Positions 1-8,145 of a stretch of DNA of 31,976 nucleotides are shown piece after piece. A model generated the notes under the pieces. That model saw only the letters and a program-made list of their open reading frames with translations. It searched no databases and was not told the DNA's origin. Every line of letters begins with the position of its first letter. The first letter of the stretch is position 1. The position numbers and the translations under genes are program-made. Origin of the DNA: Clostridiales bacterium (GTDB lineage: Bacteria; Bacillota; Clostridia; Oscillospirales; Butyricicoccaceae). The stretch covers positions 1 through 31,976 of the forward strand of contig JAHZFK010000012.1 in the NCBI GenBank assembly GCA_019421385.1. The letters are read 5' to 3'.

Positions 1-45
1 TGCTATATAATTTGGATCAAATGCAGGCAGAAAGGGAGGAAAAGG

Positions 46-459
46 ATGAAACAACTATGCGTTCCTGCTAAGCTGGAGCAGTTAGATCATGTGCTGGCCT
101 TCATCACCGACGAGCTGGAGAGCGCGGGATGCGCCGAAGAGATAAAGATGCAGATTTCGATTGCGGTAGAAGAGATATTTGTCAATATCTTCAGCTATGC
201 TTATCCACCCAAGGAGGGTAATGCGACCATTCGGATTGATATCGGGGGTACACCGGCTGTGGCACAGATCGAGATGATCGATCAGGGCGTGCCGTACGAT
301 CCCCTGCAGAGGCAGGATCCGGATATCACCCTTTCTGCGGAGGAGCGCGGCATCGGCGGCCTTGGCATTTTTATGGTCAAGCAGACGATGGACGAGGTGG
401 CCTACCGCTATGAGGATAACAGCAATATTCTGACGATACGGAAAACCATAGGCAGGTGA
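46..459 (+). CDS. RsbW/SpoIIAB-like anti-sigma serine kinase (HATPase_c_2)
   Basis: A 137-residue GHKL-fold ATP-binding protein of the anti-sigma serine/threonine kinase type. Such proteins bind a sigma factor or phosphorylate a STAS-domain antagonist in partner-switching circuits in the cytoplasm. Visible motifs are the N-box helix (VEEIFVNIFSYAY, about residues 41-53), the G1 box (IDQGVPYDPLQ, about 78-88) and the G2 region (GIGGLGIFMVKQ, about 102-113). The length is normal for the single-domain family. The ATG at 46 follows GGGAGG at 34-39 with suitable spacing. It lies 6 bp upstream of a PP2C-type phosphatase, the classical enzyme opposing such kinases, so the two are very likely one operon. 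No STAS partner or sigma factor is visible; they may lie left of the window. The family call is strong, but the cognate target is unknown. Confidence 0.9.
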   Translation: MKQLCVPAKLEQLDHVLAFITDELESAGCAEEIKMQISIAVEEIFVNIFSYAYPPKEGNATIRIDIGGTPAVAQIEMIDQGVPYDPLQRQDPDITLSAEERGIGGLGIFMVKQTMDEVAYRYEDNSNILTIRKTIGR

Positions 460-465
460 AACAAG

Positions 466-2592
466 GTGAGCAACAAGGGGAAAGAAGGCGCGATCCGGCG
501 GAAGATCATCCGTCTGGTGCTGAGCATTTCACTGCTGGCGCTGCTGATCAGTGCGCTGGTTTCATTTGTCAGCATCCAGTATGCGCGCGGCAAGATGATC
601 GACAGCAGCGAAATGCTGGGCAATACCGCGGCGGCCGACAGCGAACAGGCTCTGATCGACCAGACGCAAGCCACCCTGATTTCTGAGGCAGGCGGTAAGG
701 CAGACCTGACCGACCAGCGCCTGCAGGACATTGCCGAACAGGTCGAACTGATGGCAAGCTATGTGGGGCTGATCTACGACCAGACTGTCACCATCAGCGA
801 CGGACGCGAAGGCCGGGATGGGGAATGGGTCATGCAGTACGGTGCGGTCAGCACGGTTTCGCAGGAGCAGATCGCCGAGGAGAAGGCGCGCGTCGAACAT
901 GCGTTTTATGTGCTGCAGCCGCTCTGCCGGCAAAACGGTGATAACATCTCCTCGGTTTATTTCGCTACGGATTCCGGATTCATGATGTCGTATGACAAGA
1001 ACAATGCGGATGATACTGATACCCTGTTCGGGGAGGGATATGACCCGCGCGAGCGAAGCTGGTACACGGATGCACTTGAAAAGGGCGGCACGGTGTTCAC
1101 GGAAACCTATCTGGATGTGTTTGGACGCCTGCTGGTCACCTGCGCGACTCCGGTCAAAACGTCATCGGGCAACATAGCCGGCGTATTCGGCATGGATATT
1201 TTGATTGAGGACATCAATGAGTCGATCGTCAATGCGGAGGTTGGACGGAACGGCTATGCGTTTTTGGTCAATCAAAGCGGCGTAGTGATCTCTGCACCCT
1301 ATCTTACCGTGGGGGTGGACGGCAACTATGAGCAGGTCATCCTGCGCGAGCGGGAGGGCTTTTCCGAAGTGGCGGACGCAATGAGCAAGGGGGAGAGCGG
1401 CTTCCGAGAGGTGCAGGCGGATAAACCGTTGTTCGTATCCTATGCACCGGTTTCGACCGCAGGATGGAGCCTTGGCATGGTGATGCCGCGGGAAGATGTT
1501 GTGGCGCCTGCGGCTGCTATCAGCGAGCATATTATTGCGGAAACCAATCAGGTGACAAGCGCGGTCAGCAGCATGACGGCGATCATGCTGGTTTTCTTCG
1601 CGCTGGCGATTGTAGCCATCATTATTGTTGTAATGGCGGCGACGCGTGTACAGTCGCACCGTTTGACCGATCCGATCCGCGTGCTGACCGAAGGCGCCAA
1701 GATGATCGGTTCGGGTGATCTGGATCATGAAATCAACATCAGTTCAGGCGACGAACTGGAGATGTTGGGCGATACGATCAATCATATGACCGTGTCCCTG
1801 AAGGAGTACATGAACAATCTGGCGGCTATCACGGCTGATCGTGAGCTTATCGCAGCTGAACTCGGCGTGGCGACCACGATACAGGCATCCATGCTGCCCT
1901 GCATTTTCCCCGCTTTCCCAGATCGAGAGGAGTTCCATATCTTTGCGGATATGCATCCTGCCAAAGAGGTCGGAGGCGACTTTTACGACTTTTTCCTGAC
2001 CGATCCCGATCATTTGTGGGTGGTGATCGCGGATGTATCCGGCAAGGGCGTTCCGGCGGCGCTGTTTATGGTGATTGCCAAAACGCTGATCAAAAATCAG
2101 GCGGGATTCGGTGGTCAACCGGGAGAGGTGTTGACGGTCGTCAACTCGCAGTTGTGTGAGAATAACGACGCGGGCATGTTTGTCACCTGCTTTGTCGGTA
2201 TGTTGGATATCCCAAGCGGCCGGTTTACCTTTGCAAACGCGGGGCATAACGCGCCCTTGCTCTGCCGCGCAGACGAAAATTACGAATGGCTCAAGACCAA
2301 GCCGGGGTTTGTGTTGGCAGGTCTGGACGGTATGAAATTCGAGAGCAATGAGACTACTCTGCACAAGGGCGATCGGTTGTTCCTGTATACGGACGGCGTG
2401 ACAGAGGCGCTCAACCCGGCGGAAGAGCTGTACGGCGATGACCGCCTGTATCAGACCCTCAATCGAGCGGATGTGAAACAAAAACCGATCGAAGACGTTC
2501 TCCAAGCGGTTAAAGACGATATCGGTGTGTTCGCACAGGACGCGGAGCAGGCAGACGATATTACTATGCTGCTGCTGGAAATTTGTAAGTAG
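466..2592 (+). CDS. Membrane-anchored PP2C-type (SpoIIE/RsbU) phosphatase with extracellular Cache sensor and HAMP
   Basis: A 708-residue sensor phosphatase that probably dephosphorylates a STAS anti-sigma antagonist in response to an outside signal. Order of parts: a basic N-terminus, transmembrane helix 1 (about 17-40), a large extracellular region (about 41-365) resembling a double Cache domain (WYTDALEKGG and later VSYAPVSTAGWSLGMVMP are typical segments), transmembrane helix 2 (about 370-392), HAMP (about 395-450) and a C-terminal SpoIIE-type PP2C domain (about 470-708). Metal-binding motifs of the phosphatase are visible: EVGGDFYDFF, IADVSGKGVPAALFM, FANAGHNAP, LYTDGVTEA and DDITMLLL. 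The start is GTG at 466, with AGGTGA just upstream. It directly follows the anti-sigma kinase, forming a kinase/phosphatase pair. The ligand cannot be read from sequence. Confidence 0.92.
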   Translation: MSNKGKEGAIRRKIIRLVLSISLLALLISALVSFVSIQYARGKMIDSSEMLGNTAAADSEQALIDQTQATLISEAGGKADLTDQRLQDIAEQVELMASYVGLIYDQTVTISDGREGRDGEWVMQYGAVSTVSQEQIAEEKARVEHAFYVLQPLCRQNGDNISSVYFATDSGFMMSYDKNNADDTDTLFGEGYDPRERSWYTDALEKGGTVFTETYLDVFGRLLVTCATPVKTSSGNIAGVFGMDILIEDINESIVNAEVGRNGYAFLVNQSGVVISAPYLTVGVDGNYEQVILREREGFSEVADAMSKGESGFREVQADKPLFVSYAPVSTAGWSLGMVMPREDVVAPAAAISEHIIAETNQVTSAVSSMTAIMLVFFALAIVAIIIVVMAATRVQSHRLTDPIRVLTEGAKMIGSGDLDHEINISSGDELEMLGDTINHMTVSLKEYMNNLAAITADRELIAAELGVATTIQASMLPCIFPAFPDREEFHIFADMHPAKEVGGDFYDFFLTDPDHLWVVIADVSGKGVPAALFMVIAKTLIKNQAGFGGQPGEVLTVVNSQLCENNDAGMFVTCFVGMLDIPSGRFTFANAGHNAPLLCRADENYEWLKTKPGFVLAGLDGMKFESNETTLHKGDRLFLYTDGVTEALNPAEELYGDDRLYQTLNRADVKQKPIEDVLQAVKDDIGVFAQDAEQADDITMLLLEICK

Positions 2593-2605
2593 GAGCGTTA
2601 GCTGC

Positions 2606-3526
2606 ATGTTTCATTTGGCATTTCAAAAACCGGATATCGGTATGCGCGCTGCATTCGAGCAGTTGGCGCGGCAAGCGAATACCTGCTCGTGCCAGTTTGC
2701 TTTCCCCGCAGTGTACTGCTTGCAGGAAAAATACGGCACTGAGCTTTGCTTGACGGAGGACGCGGCATTCATACGCAGTCTCAAAAGGACAGCGGGGCGA
2801 GTGGAGTATTTCCCGCCGCTTGTCACAGGGGATGGGTTTGCGCGGGCGGTTGCGGCAGTGGAACGATATGCCGCCGAAGAGGGTGTGCCATATGCGTTTT
2901 TTGGCTTGGCACAGGAGCAAGCCGATATGCTCTCTGCATCCTTTATCCGATACCGCATCGAAGAAGATCGGGACTGGGCGGAATACCTGTACGATACGCA
3001 GCCGCTGGCGACGCTCGAAGGATCGGAGTTGAAGCAGAAACGCAAGGAAGCACGGCACTGCCGCAACGAATACGGCGAACATCTGACTGTGGAGCCGCTC
3101 CATATGGGCAATCTGGCGGACGCATTGGCATTCCAACGAGAATGGATGGCTGTGCATGATGCGCAAGAAGAGGATACTTCACTGGAAGGCGAGGATCGCG
3201 CGATCCAAATCGCAATGGCGCATTTTGATGCGCTCGGCCTGAGCGGCGTTCTGCTGCGGTTGGATGGACGTACGGTCGGCTATTCCTACGGCTGCCCGGT
3301 TGGGCGGGAGACTTATGACATTTTGGTGCAGAAAGCCGCGCCGGACGTCAAATTCCTGTACCGTGTGGTGTTTCAGGAGAGCGTGCGGCGCTGCGCGATG
3401 GCATACCGCTATGTAAACGCAGAGGAGGACATCGGCATCCCTGGGCTGCGGGCGCTTAAGCTATCCTATCGCCCAGCGTTTCTGCTGAATAAATTCCGTG
3501 CGATACCGGAGGTGGATGGGGCATGA
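2606..3526 (+). CDS. DUF2156 (LPG synthase C-terminal-like) protein
   Basis: A 306-residue cytoplasmic protein of the DUF2156 family, which adopts a double GNAT-like fold related to the C-terminal catalytic domain of aminoacyl-phosphatidylglycerol synthases such as MprF. Stand-alone members lack the membrane flippase half, and their reaction is not established. Supporting segments are the N-terminal FQKPDIGMRAAFE, the central LKQKRKEARHCRNEY, and the C-terminal YRYVNAEEDIGIPGLRALK leading to a short Pro-rich end. The ATG at 2606 is chosen because AGGAG lies at 2591-2595 and the family N-terminus begins here; the frame stays open further upstream but without a ribosome site. The start lies 13 nt after the phosphatase stop, and the stop overlaps the next gene by 4 nt, so it is co-transcribed. 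The family call is good; the substrate is unknown. Confidence 0.82.
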   Translation: MFHLAFQKPDIGMRAAFEQLARQANTCSCQFAFPAVYCLQEKYGTELCLTEDAAFIRSLKRTAGRVEYFPPLVTGDGFARAVAAVERYAAEEGVPYAFFGLAQEQADMLSASFIRYRIEEDRDWAEYLYDTQPLATLEGSELKQKRKEARHCRNEYGEHLTVEPLHMGNLADALAFQREWMAVHDAQEEDTSLEGEDRAIQIAMAHFDALGLSGVLLRLDGRTVGYSYGCPVGRETYDILVQKAAPDVKFLYRVVFQESVRRCAMAYRYVNAEEDIGIPGLRALKLSYRPAFLLNKFRAIPEVDGA

Positions 3527-4425
3527 GCAAGCTGGAGGCCAATCTGGTATTGCTGTCAGTCGCGTTTTTCTGGGGCATTCAGTATGTTTTCCTTGGCAAT
3601 ATTCCAGATGATATTTCTACTTTTGCCTTTCTTGCGCTGACAAACGGCATTGGCTTTGTCATTCTGGCAGTGGTGTTTGCAGGGGAAATGCGCAAGCTGA
3701 CCCGCAAGATTGTGAAAAACGGCCTGTTGCTCGCAGCACTATTGTTCGGCGCGAACGCGTTGCTGACTATGGGTTCGCGCTCGCTGGATGCATCAAGCGC
3801 GTCGTTTTTTGCGGCGGCAAACATTGTATTTGTACCGGTCTTTATGCGATTTTTTGGGAAAAAGGCAACGCTCAATAACTGGCTGGGCATTTTGATCGTG
3901 CTGTTCGGCTTGCTGCTGGCGACCGGCGCGCGGCTGGACGGCATGGGCTTCGGGGTGCTGGTGGTTGCCGCCTCGGATATGCTGAGCGCCGCATATATCG
4001 TGGTGCTGGGGCAGATCATCGGCAATGTGAATCCGATTCTCACCTCGCTGTGCCAGATGTTTTTCGGCACATTGTTCGGTTTAGCGGGGTGGATGGTGGC
4101 TCAGCCGGAAACCCTAATGACACTGCCGCGCGACCTACAATTCTGGAGCAGCGTGCTGGTAATTGCTGTGTTTGTGCGTGGCTTCACCACAATCATGCAG
4201 GTATATGCGCAGCGCTATGTCAGCCCGTTGGGGGCATCGCTGATCTTTTCGCTCGAAATTGTGTTCACACTGTTGACATCGCTGTTTTTGCCGGTCATGC
4301 TGGGCGGCGAGCCGGAGACGCTGACTTTATATAAGGTCGCAGGCTGTGCGTTCATCCTGCTCGGAGTGCTGACTTCAGACGGCATGGTGCTGCGCCGCAA
4401 AAAGGAGGTGCAGCCGCATGAGTAA
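3523..4425 (+). CDS. EamA/DMT-family transporter
   Basis: A 300-residue polytopic membrane protein of the drug/metabolite transporter superfamily (EamA type), with about ten hydrophobic helices arranged as two five-helix repeats. Typical features are the N-terminal LLSVAFFWGIQYVFLG, the mid-protein LGILIVLFGLLLATGA closing the first repeat, and VSPLGASLIFSLEIVFT in the second. The length matches the family. The ATG overlaps the upstream stop (ATGA), implying translational coupling. The C-terminus ends in a short basic tail (RRKKEVQ). Substrates in this family range from amino acids to nucleosides and drugs, and none can be assigned here. Its place inside a partner-switching operon suggests the transporter is part of the regulated or sensing output. 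Confidence 0.88.
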   Translation: MSKLEANLVLLSVAFFWGIQYVFLGNIPDDISTFAFLALTNGIGFVILAVVFAGEMRKLTRKIVKNGLLLAALLFGANALLTMGSRSLDASSASFFAAANIVFVPVFMRFFGKKATLNNWLGILIVLFGLLLATGARLDGMGFGVLVVAASDMLSAAYIVVLGQIIGNVNPILTSLCQMFFGTLFGLAGWMVAQPETLMTLPRDLQFWSSVLVIAVFVRGFTTIMQVYAQRYVSPLGASLIFSLEIVFTLLTSLFLPVMLGGEPETLTLYKVAGCAFILLGVLTSDGMVLRRKKEVQPHE

Positions 4426-5380
4426 GTCGTGGGATCTGCGTCTCACTGCACGGACTCTGATCGGTACAGCGACGGTCTCTGTGCTATGTGACCTGCCGTT
4501 TCGCATAATCGGGCTGCTCGGATTGATTCCGGCTGCGGGACCGAAAAATACTCTGCCCATGCTGTTTGGCCTGCTATTTGGGCCGCTAGGTGCCGTGGGC
4601 GCAGCGGCGGGCGCGTTGATTTCAGGTGTGCTGCGGTGGCAGCTGGGATTAGACTGCCTGATGGAGGCTTTGATGGCGCTGCTGGCGGGTTGCGCGGCCT
4701 ATGTGCTGTGGTACCATCTGCGGGTAAATTCCCGGCCGCGCTGCAAAAATGCGCGGGAGGCGGGTTGCCTGCTTCTATGCATCGTGGCATCATCGGTGAT
4801 ATGTGCGGTGATGGCCGCGCTTGCGCCCGCCGGTGTATGGGAGGGGAGCGCGCTGTCGCGTGCTGTGCAGGTGGGCGGCAGCACAGCGGCATGGTCGCTG
4901 CTGCTGGGCGTGCCGTGCCTGATCACGGCAACCTCCATGTTTGGGATGACACCTCCCGCACCTGACGCATGGCTTGCGCAGCATCCGGAGGATGGTCGGG
5001 TCGATCTGGAGAGAACGATCATCAATACACCCGAATGCATTGCGGAGATGAGCGATGCAATTGATATGCTGGCTCTTAGTCGGGGTCTGGCTTCTAAGCG
5101 CGGTTATGAGATGATGAGCTGCGTGGAGGAACTCAACTGCCTGATTCTGGCGCAGCTGCCGGAGAACGGCAAGGTGCAGGTTCGGCTGAACGTAGGCGAT
5201 AGTGTGGTGATCTGTATGCGCTATGAGGGCGCGCGGTATAACCCGCTCGCCGTGCGGATGCAGCCGGGCGGTCCGATGGCAAATATGGATACGATTGGCA
5301 TTCTGCTCGTGCGTGAGATGGCGGTCTATGCCCATTATGAATATGCACGGGGCGTCAATGAGATAAGGATCATTCTTTGA
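4418..5380 (+). CDS. Multi-pass membrane protein with degenerate anti-sigma-kinase-like C-terminal domain
   Basis: A 320-residue protein with about five to six membrane helices in residues 10-180, including a Gly/Ala-rich segment (GLLFGPLGAVGAAAGALISG). A soluble C-terminal domain spans about 205-320. That domain aligns by eye with the RsbW-like kinase encoded at 46-459: YEGARYNPLA matches DQGVPYDPLQ, and IGILLVREMAVYAHYEYARG matches LGIFMVKQTMDEVAYRYEDN. The N-box Asn is shifted or lost (VEELNCLI) and the G1 Asp is replaced (Tyr-Glu-Gly instead of Asp-Gln-Gly), so ATP binding is doubtful. A strong AAAGGAGG precedes the ATG at 4418, which overlaps the transporter gene by 8 nt. A plausible role is a membrane-tethered pseudokinase that holds a partner of the signalling module. 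This is inference; the membrane domain family was not recognised. Confidence 0.72.
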   Translation: MSKSWDLRLTARTLIGTATVSVLCDLPFRIIGLLGLIPAAGPKNTLPMLFGLLFGPLGAVGAAAGALISGVLRWQLGLDCLMEALMALLAGCAAYVLWYHLRVNSRPRCKNAREAGCLLLCIVASSVICAVMAALAPAGVWEGSALSRAVQVGGSTAAWSLLLGVPCLITATSMFGMTPPAPDAWLAQHPEDGRVDLERTIINTPECIAEMSDAIDMLALSRGLASKRGYEMMSCVEELNCLILAQLPENGKVQVRLNVGDSVVICMRYEGARYNPLAVRMQPGGPMANMDTIGILLVREMAVYAHYEYARGVNEIRIIL

Positions 5381-5418
5381 TACACAGCAAGAGCGGTTGA
5401 AAGGGGAGCGGAAGCGCC

Positions 5419-6633
5419 ATGTCATGTGGCAAGAAGCACAGCCCAATACATATGCCGCAGCGGGCGCGTGGTGGCAGCCGGCTGCCACTGTTCGTGTTAC
5501 CAGCGGCTGTGATCGCTGCGGTGGTGGTCATCACGGCGTCAGCCGTTCAGTTGGCAGGACATGAATATGTGTTGACCGATGGCACGCGCTACGAAACCGT
5601 GCGCCTGTATCCGGGTACGGTAGAGCAGGCGTGTGAAAAGGCGGGCTTCGGCGGTTTGGACGTGTATGAGCAGCGCGAATCGGGCGGCATAACCTATCTG
5701 ACCCTTGGCGGCGAACTGTACGCGGAGATCAGCCGCGGGGGGAGCATGACGGATGTATCGTTTCTGCCGTGCACAGTGGAGCAGCTTCTGGCGGAAAACG
5801 GCATCGAACTTGCGGAGAACGAGATCGTCACGCCTGCGCTCTATACCTATCTGACACAGGATACTGCTGTCTCTATCAGCACGGTCACCAGCCAGACAGT
5901 GACCGAAACCGAGGAAATCGATTTTGCGGTGGTCACGCAGGAAAACAGCACGCTGGAAAAAGGCGTGCGCCGGATCGTGCGGAATGGCGCCAAGGGACTG
6001 AAACAGGTGACCTATTCCGTTGTTCTGCGGGACGGCGAAGAGGTGGAGCGGAATATGGTTTCCGAGACCGTGCTGAAAGAACCGGTCGACTGCATCATGG
6101 AGCGGGGTACGGGCACTGAAACGCAGGATCGGGCACGCCCGCAAATGAATGAGGATGAAGGGATTATCCGCCCCTCGCAGGGCAGCGATAGCGCGCAGAC
6201 GGTACAGACGGGGGGAAGCAGCGCCGGCCTTTCCACGGCTGGGCGGGATGATGTTTGGTCGGCACCGACAGGTGTTACGGTCAATTCGTCCACCCGACAA
6301 ATCACCACGGCGGACGGCACGACGTATTCCTACACCGATGTGCTGTCCGTCCGGGCGACCGCTTATCACCGCATAGAGGAAGGCGGACTGATCACCGCCT
6401 CTGGTACGATCACGCAATATGGCACAGTGGCGGTCGATCCTAGAGTGATTCCGCTTGGAACACGCGTTTTCGTCGTTGCGGAGGATGGCACCAGTTGGAG
6501 CTATGGCCCTGGCCTTGCAGAGGATACGGGTGGATTAATCAAGGGAAACCGGATCGACCTGTTTTTTATGACTGGCGACGAAGCGGAAAGCTTTGGCGTG
6601 CGCAATGCGAAGATATACATACTTTCGGATTAA
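5419..6633 (+). CDS. G5/3D-domain secreted cell-wall protein (YabE/YocH-like)
   Basis: A 404-residue protein anchored or exported by one N-terminal hydrophobic helix (about 24-45). It is followed by DUF348/ubiquitin-like repeats (about 50-140), a G5-like region (about 145-235), a Ser/Gly/Thr-rich linker (about 236-300) and a C-terminal 3D domain (about 310-404). The 3D signature is clear: VAVDPRVIPLGTRVFV, then AEDTGGLIKGNRIDLFF with the conserved Asp residues. In Firmicutes such proteins (YabE, YocH, Rpf-like) remodel peptidoglycan through a lytic-transglycosylase-like double-psi barrel. The ATG at 5419 follows AAAGGGGAG. It starts 38 nt after the previous gene and may belong to the same transcript, which ends at the bidirectional terminator just downstream. 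The activity itself is inferred from the family. Confidence 0.86.
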   Translation: MSCGKKHSPIHMPQRARGGSRLPLFVLPAAVIAAVVVITASAVQLAGHEYVLTDGTRYETVRLYPGTVEQACEKAGFGGLDVYEQRESGGITYLTLGGELYAEISRGGSMTDVSFLPCTVEQLLAENGIELAENEIVTPALYTYLTQDTAVSISTVTSQTVTETEEIDFAVVTQENSTLEKGVRRIVRNGAKGLKQVTYSVVLRDGEEVERNMVSETVLKEPVDCIMERGTGTETQDRARPQMNEDEGIIRPSQGSDSAQTVQTGGSSAGLSTAGRDDVWSAPTGVTVNSSTRQITTADGTTYSYTDVLSVRATAYHRIEEGGLITASGTITQYGTVAVDPRVIPLGTRVFVVAEDGTSWSYGPGLAEDTGGLIKGNRIDLFFMTGDEAESFGVRNAKIYILSD

Positions 6634-6685
6634 ACACAGCTTTCCGGTCATGCAAGCAGCTTATGCCGCAATGGGATTCACAAAA

Positions 6686-6730
6686 AAACAGCGAGAGATA
6701 CTACCATCTTGGCGGTATCTCTCGCTGTTT
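6686..6730. terminator. Bidirectional intrinsic terminator
   Basis: A perfect 16-bp inverted repeat (arms 6686-6701 and 6715-6730, stem AAACAGCGAGAGATAC) with a 13-nt loop. It is flanked by an A-run on the left and TTTTATT on the right, so it can end transcription from both sides. It lies between the convergent 3D-protein gene and diguanylate cyclase gene. Confidence 0.88.
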
Positions 6731-6750
6731 TATTAAGAGCATATGAGACT

Positions 6751-7956
6751 TTACAGTAGGTTCTTTTTGGCGCGCTTCTGGGCATACATACGTTGGTCGG
6801 CTTCCGTAACGAGCGCTTCCAGCCCTATTGGCGCGCGGCCAGTGGCACAACCCACGGAGAACGAGACCACGGGTTCTGGACACTCCCGGTTGCTTTGTTC
6901 TACCTTCTCTTGAAGACGAAGGCGCAGCGCTTCTATTGCTTCTTCGTCATAGTCGGGGCAGACGAGCAGGAATTCGTCCCCACCCATCCGGTAGGGATAT
7001 ACATTGAGACTGGACAGATCCCTGAGGATTCTTGCGGCTTTTCGGAGCAGGCGGTCGCCCATGTCGTGCCCCTGTGTGTCGTTATAGTGTTTCAGACCGT
7101 CTACATCCAAATAGATCACGCTTACCAGCGGGAGGGTGGAAAACGTATCTTGGGACTGACGGGCGAACATGGATCGGTTGCCCAAACGGGTGAGAGAGTC
7201 GTGGCTGCTTTCATAGTCCAGCTGCTCACGCAGGGCGGTGTTCTCCAGATATGGGCGGATAATACCGAAGACAAAGTCCCGCTCCTCTTGCCACAGCTCC
7301 GGCTTGCCGGGGCACTGAAGCTGGAATACATAGTGTTTGTCCAGCACATCCAAAGCAACCTGTTCCTCTGGCTCGGCTTCGGGCAGGCAGACATCGGTGC
7401 AGTACTCTGGCACACCGTCTACATCGGTCAGGAGCTGGCTGTTTGTTCCACCGTCTCTGTCCCGGCAGTAGGCTGACGCTTGTATGCCACCAAACCGCTG
7501 GAGCAAAAAGCGCAGCAGGAGATGGATCGGATCATTTAGACCGTTGATTAAGGCCGCCTGTACAGCGTTGAGCTGTTTCATCAGCGCAAGGTAGCCAGAA
7601 AGCTGGGCACTCAAGCTCATCATTTCACTCATATCGGCGATCATACCCGCCCGGCAGCGTCGCCCCTCCGCGTTCAGGGAGAGGTGGCAGATCAGGAGCT
7701 GCCTTCTTTTTAACTTATCAAAAAACTCCCACAGGCAACGCTTGCCCGGCGCCATATCTCTTGGACAGAAAGTGCAGGGGCGGTCCCAGCCCATCAGGGC
7801 GCGGTAGCACAGTTCTCCAGACGGATCACGGCCCAGTTCGGTGCGGAGAGCCTCGTTGACGCACAGCAGACGCCAGCTTCCTTCCTCCACCAGATAAGCC
7901 GGATAAAGCTGTCCCCATGCCTGTTGGCATACCGCCTGCCAGTGATTATTTTCCAT
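6751..7956 (-). CDS. GGDEF diguanylate cyclase with N-terminal PAS-like domain
   Basis: A 401-residue, apparently soluble protein predicted to make cyclic di-GMP from two GTP. The C-terminal GGDEF domain (about 247-401) contains DSLTRLGNR, YLDVDGLKHYND and an intact GGDEF motif at about 325-329. No RxxD inhibitory site is evident in front of it. The N-terminus (about 10-110) looks PAS-like and carries a CTFC pair (about 61-64) within a segment typical of clostridial PAS-GGDEF proteins, which could bind metal or sense redox. A GAF-like region may fill 130-240. On the minus strand, AAGGAGG precedes the ATG. It is a single-gene unit with its own promoter at 7984-8013. No EAL or HD-GYP phosphodiesterase is in the window. 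Confidence 0.9.
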   Translation of the reverse strand: MENNHWQAVCQQAWGQLYPAYLVEEGSWRLLCVNEALRTELGRDPSGELCYRALMGWDRPCTFCPRDMAPGKRCLWEFFDKLKRRQLLICHLSLNAEGRRCRAGMIADMSEMMSLSAQLSGYLALMKQLNAVQAALINGLNDPIHLLLRFLLQRFGGIQASAYCRDRDGGTNSQLLTDVDGVPEYCTDVCLPEAEPEEQVALDVLDKHYVFQLQCPGKPELWQEERDFVFGIIRPYLENTALREQLDYESSHDSLTRLGNRSMFARQSQDTFSTLPLVSVIYLDVDGLKHYNDTQGHDMGDRLLRKAARILRDLSSLNVYPYRMGGDEFLLVCPDYDEEAIEALRLRLQEKVEQSNRECPEPVVSFSVGCATGRAPIGLEALVTEADQRMYAQKRAKKNLL

Positions 7957-7983
7957 TCCGGAGTCCTCCTTTTCTGTGGAATT

Positions 7984-8013
7984 ATTGTATCACAGCAGAA
8001 ATACGTCGTGCAA
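7984..8013 (-). promoter_or_regulatory. Putative housekeeping promoter of the diguanylate cyclase
   Basis: Read on the minus strand: TTGCAC (8008-8013), an 18-nt spacer, then TACAAT (7984-7989). This lies about 30 nt upstream of the start codon and matches the vegetative consensus well. Confidence 0.55.
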
Positions 8014-8074
8014 CAGGCTGAAAGGAGGCATGGATTAGGTTTTAGAAAAACTTTAAGCTGATATGCGTGATCCA

Positions 8075-8083
8075 TGATATAAT
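8075..8083 (+). promoter_or_regulatory. Putative extended -10 promoter for the GNAT/cargo operon
   Basis: TGATATAAT, an extended -10 element (TGn followed by a perfect TATAAT at 8078-8083), about 60 nt before the GNAT start at 8146. No good -35 is visible, as expected for extended -10 promoters. Confidence 0.5.
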
Positions 8084-8145
8084 TAGCTAACGAATAAAAG
8101 GATATGAAATTGGGCGTAGTGCGCCTGAAGAGGAGGTTGTCTTAT

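Noticed and set aside
1..71. Possible 3-prime end of an upstream STAS antagonist gene
   Set aside because: One frame is open from the window edge to a stop at 69-71 and another stops at 8-10, but the few residues visible do not resemble a STAS C-terminus enough to assign either.
8022..8038. Ribosome-site-like AAGGAGG followed by ATG-GAT-TAG
   Set aside because: The spacing to the ATG is only 2-3 nt and the frame has two codons; probably chance.
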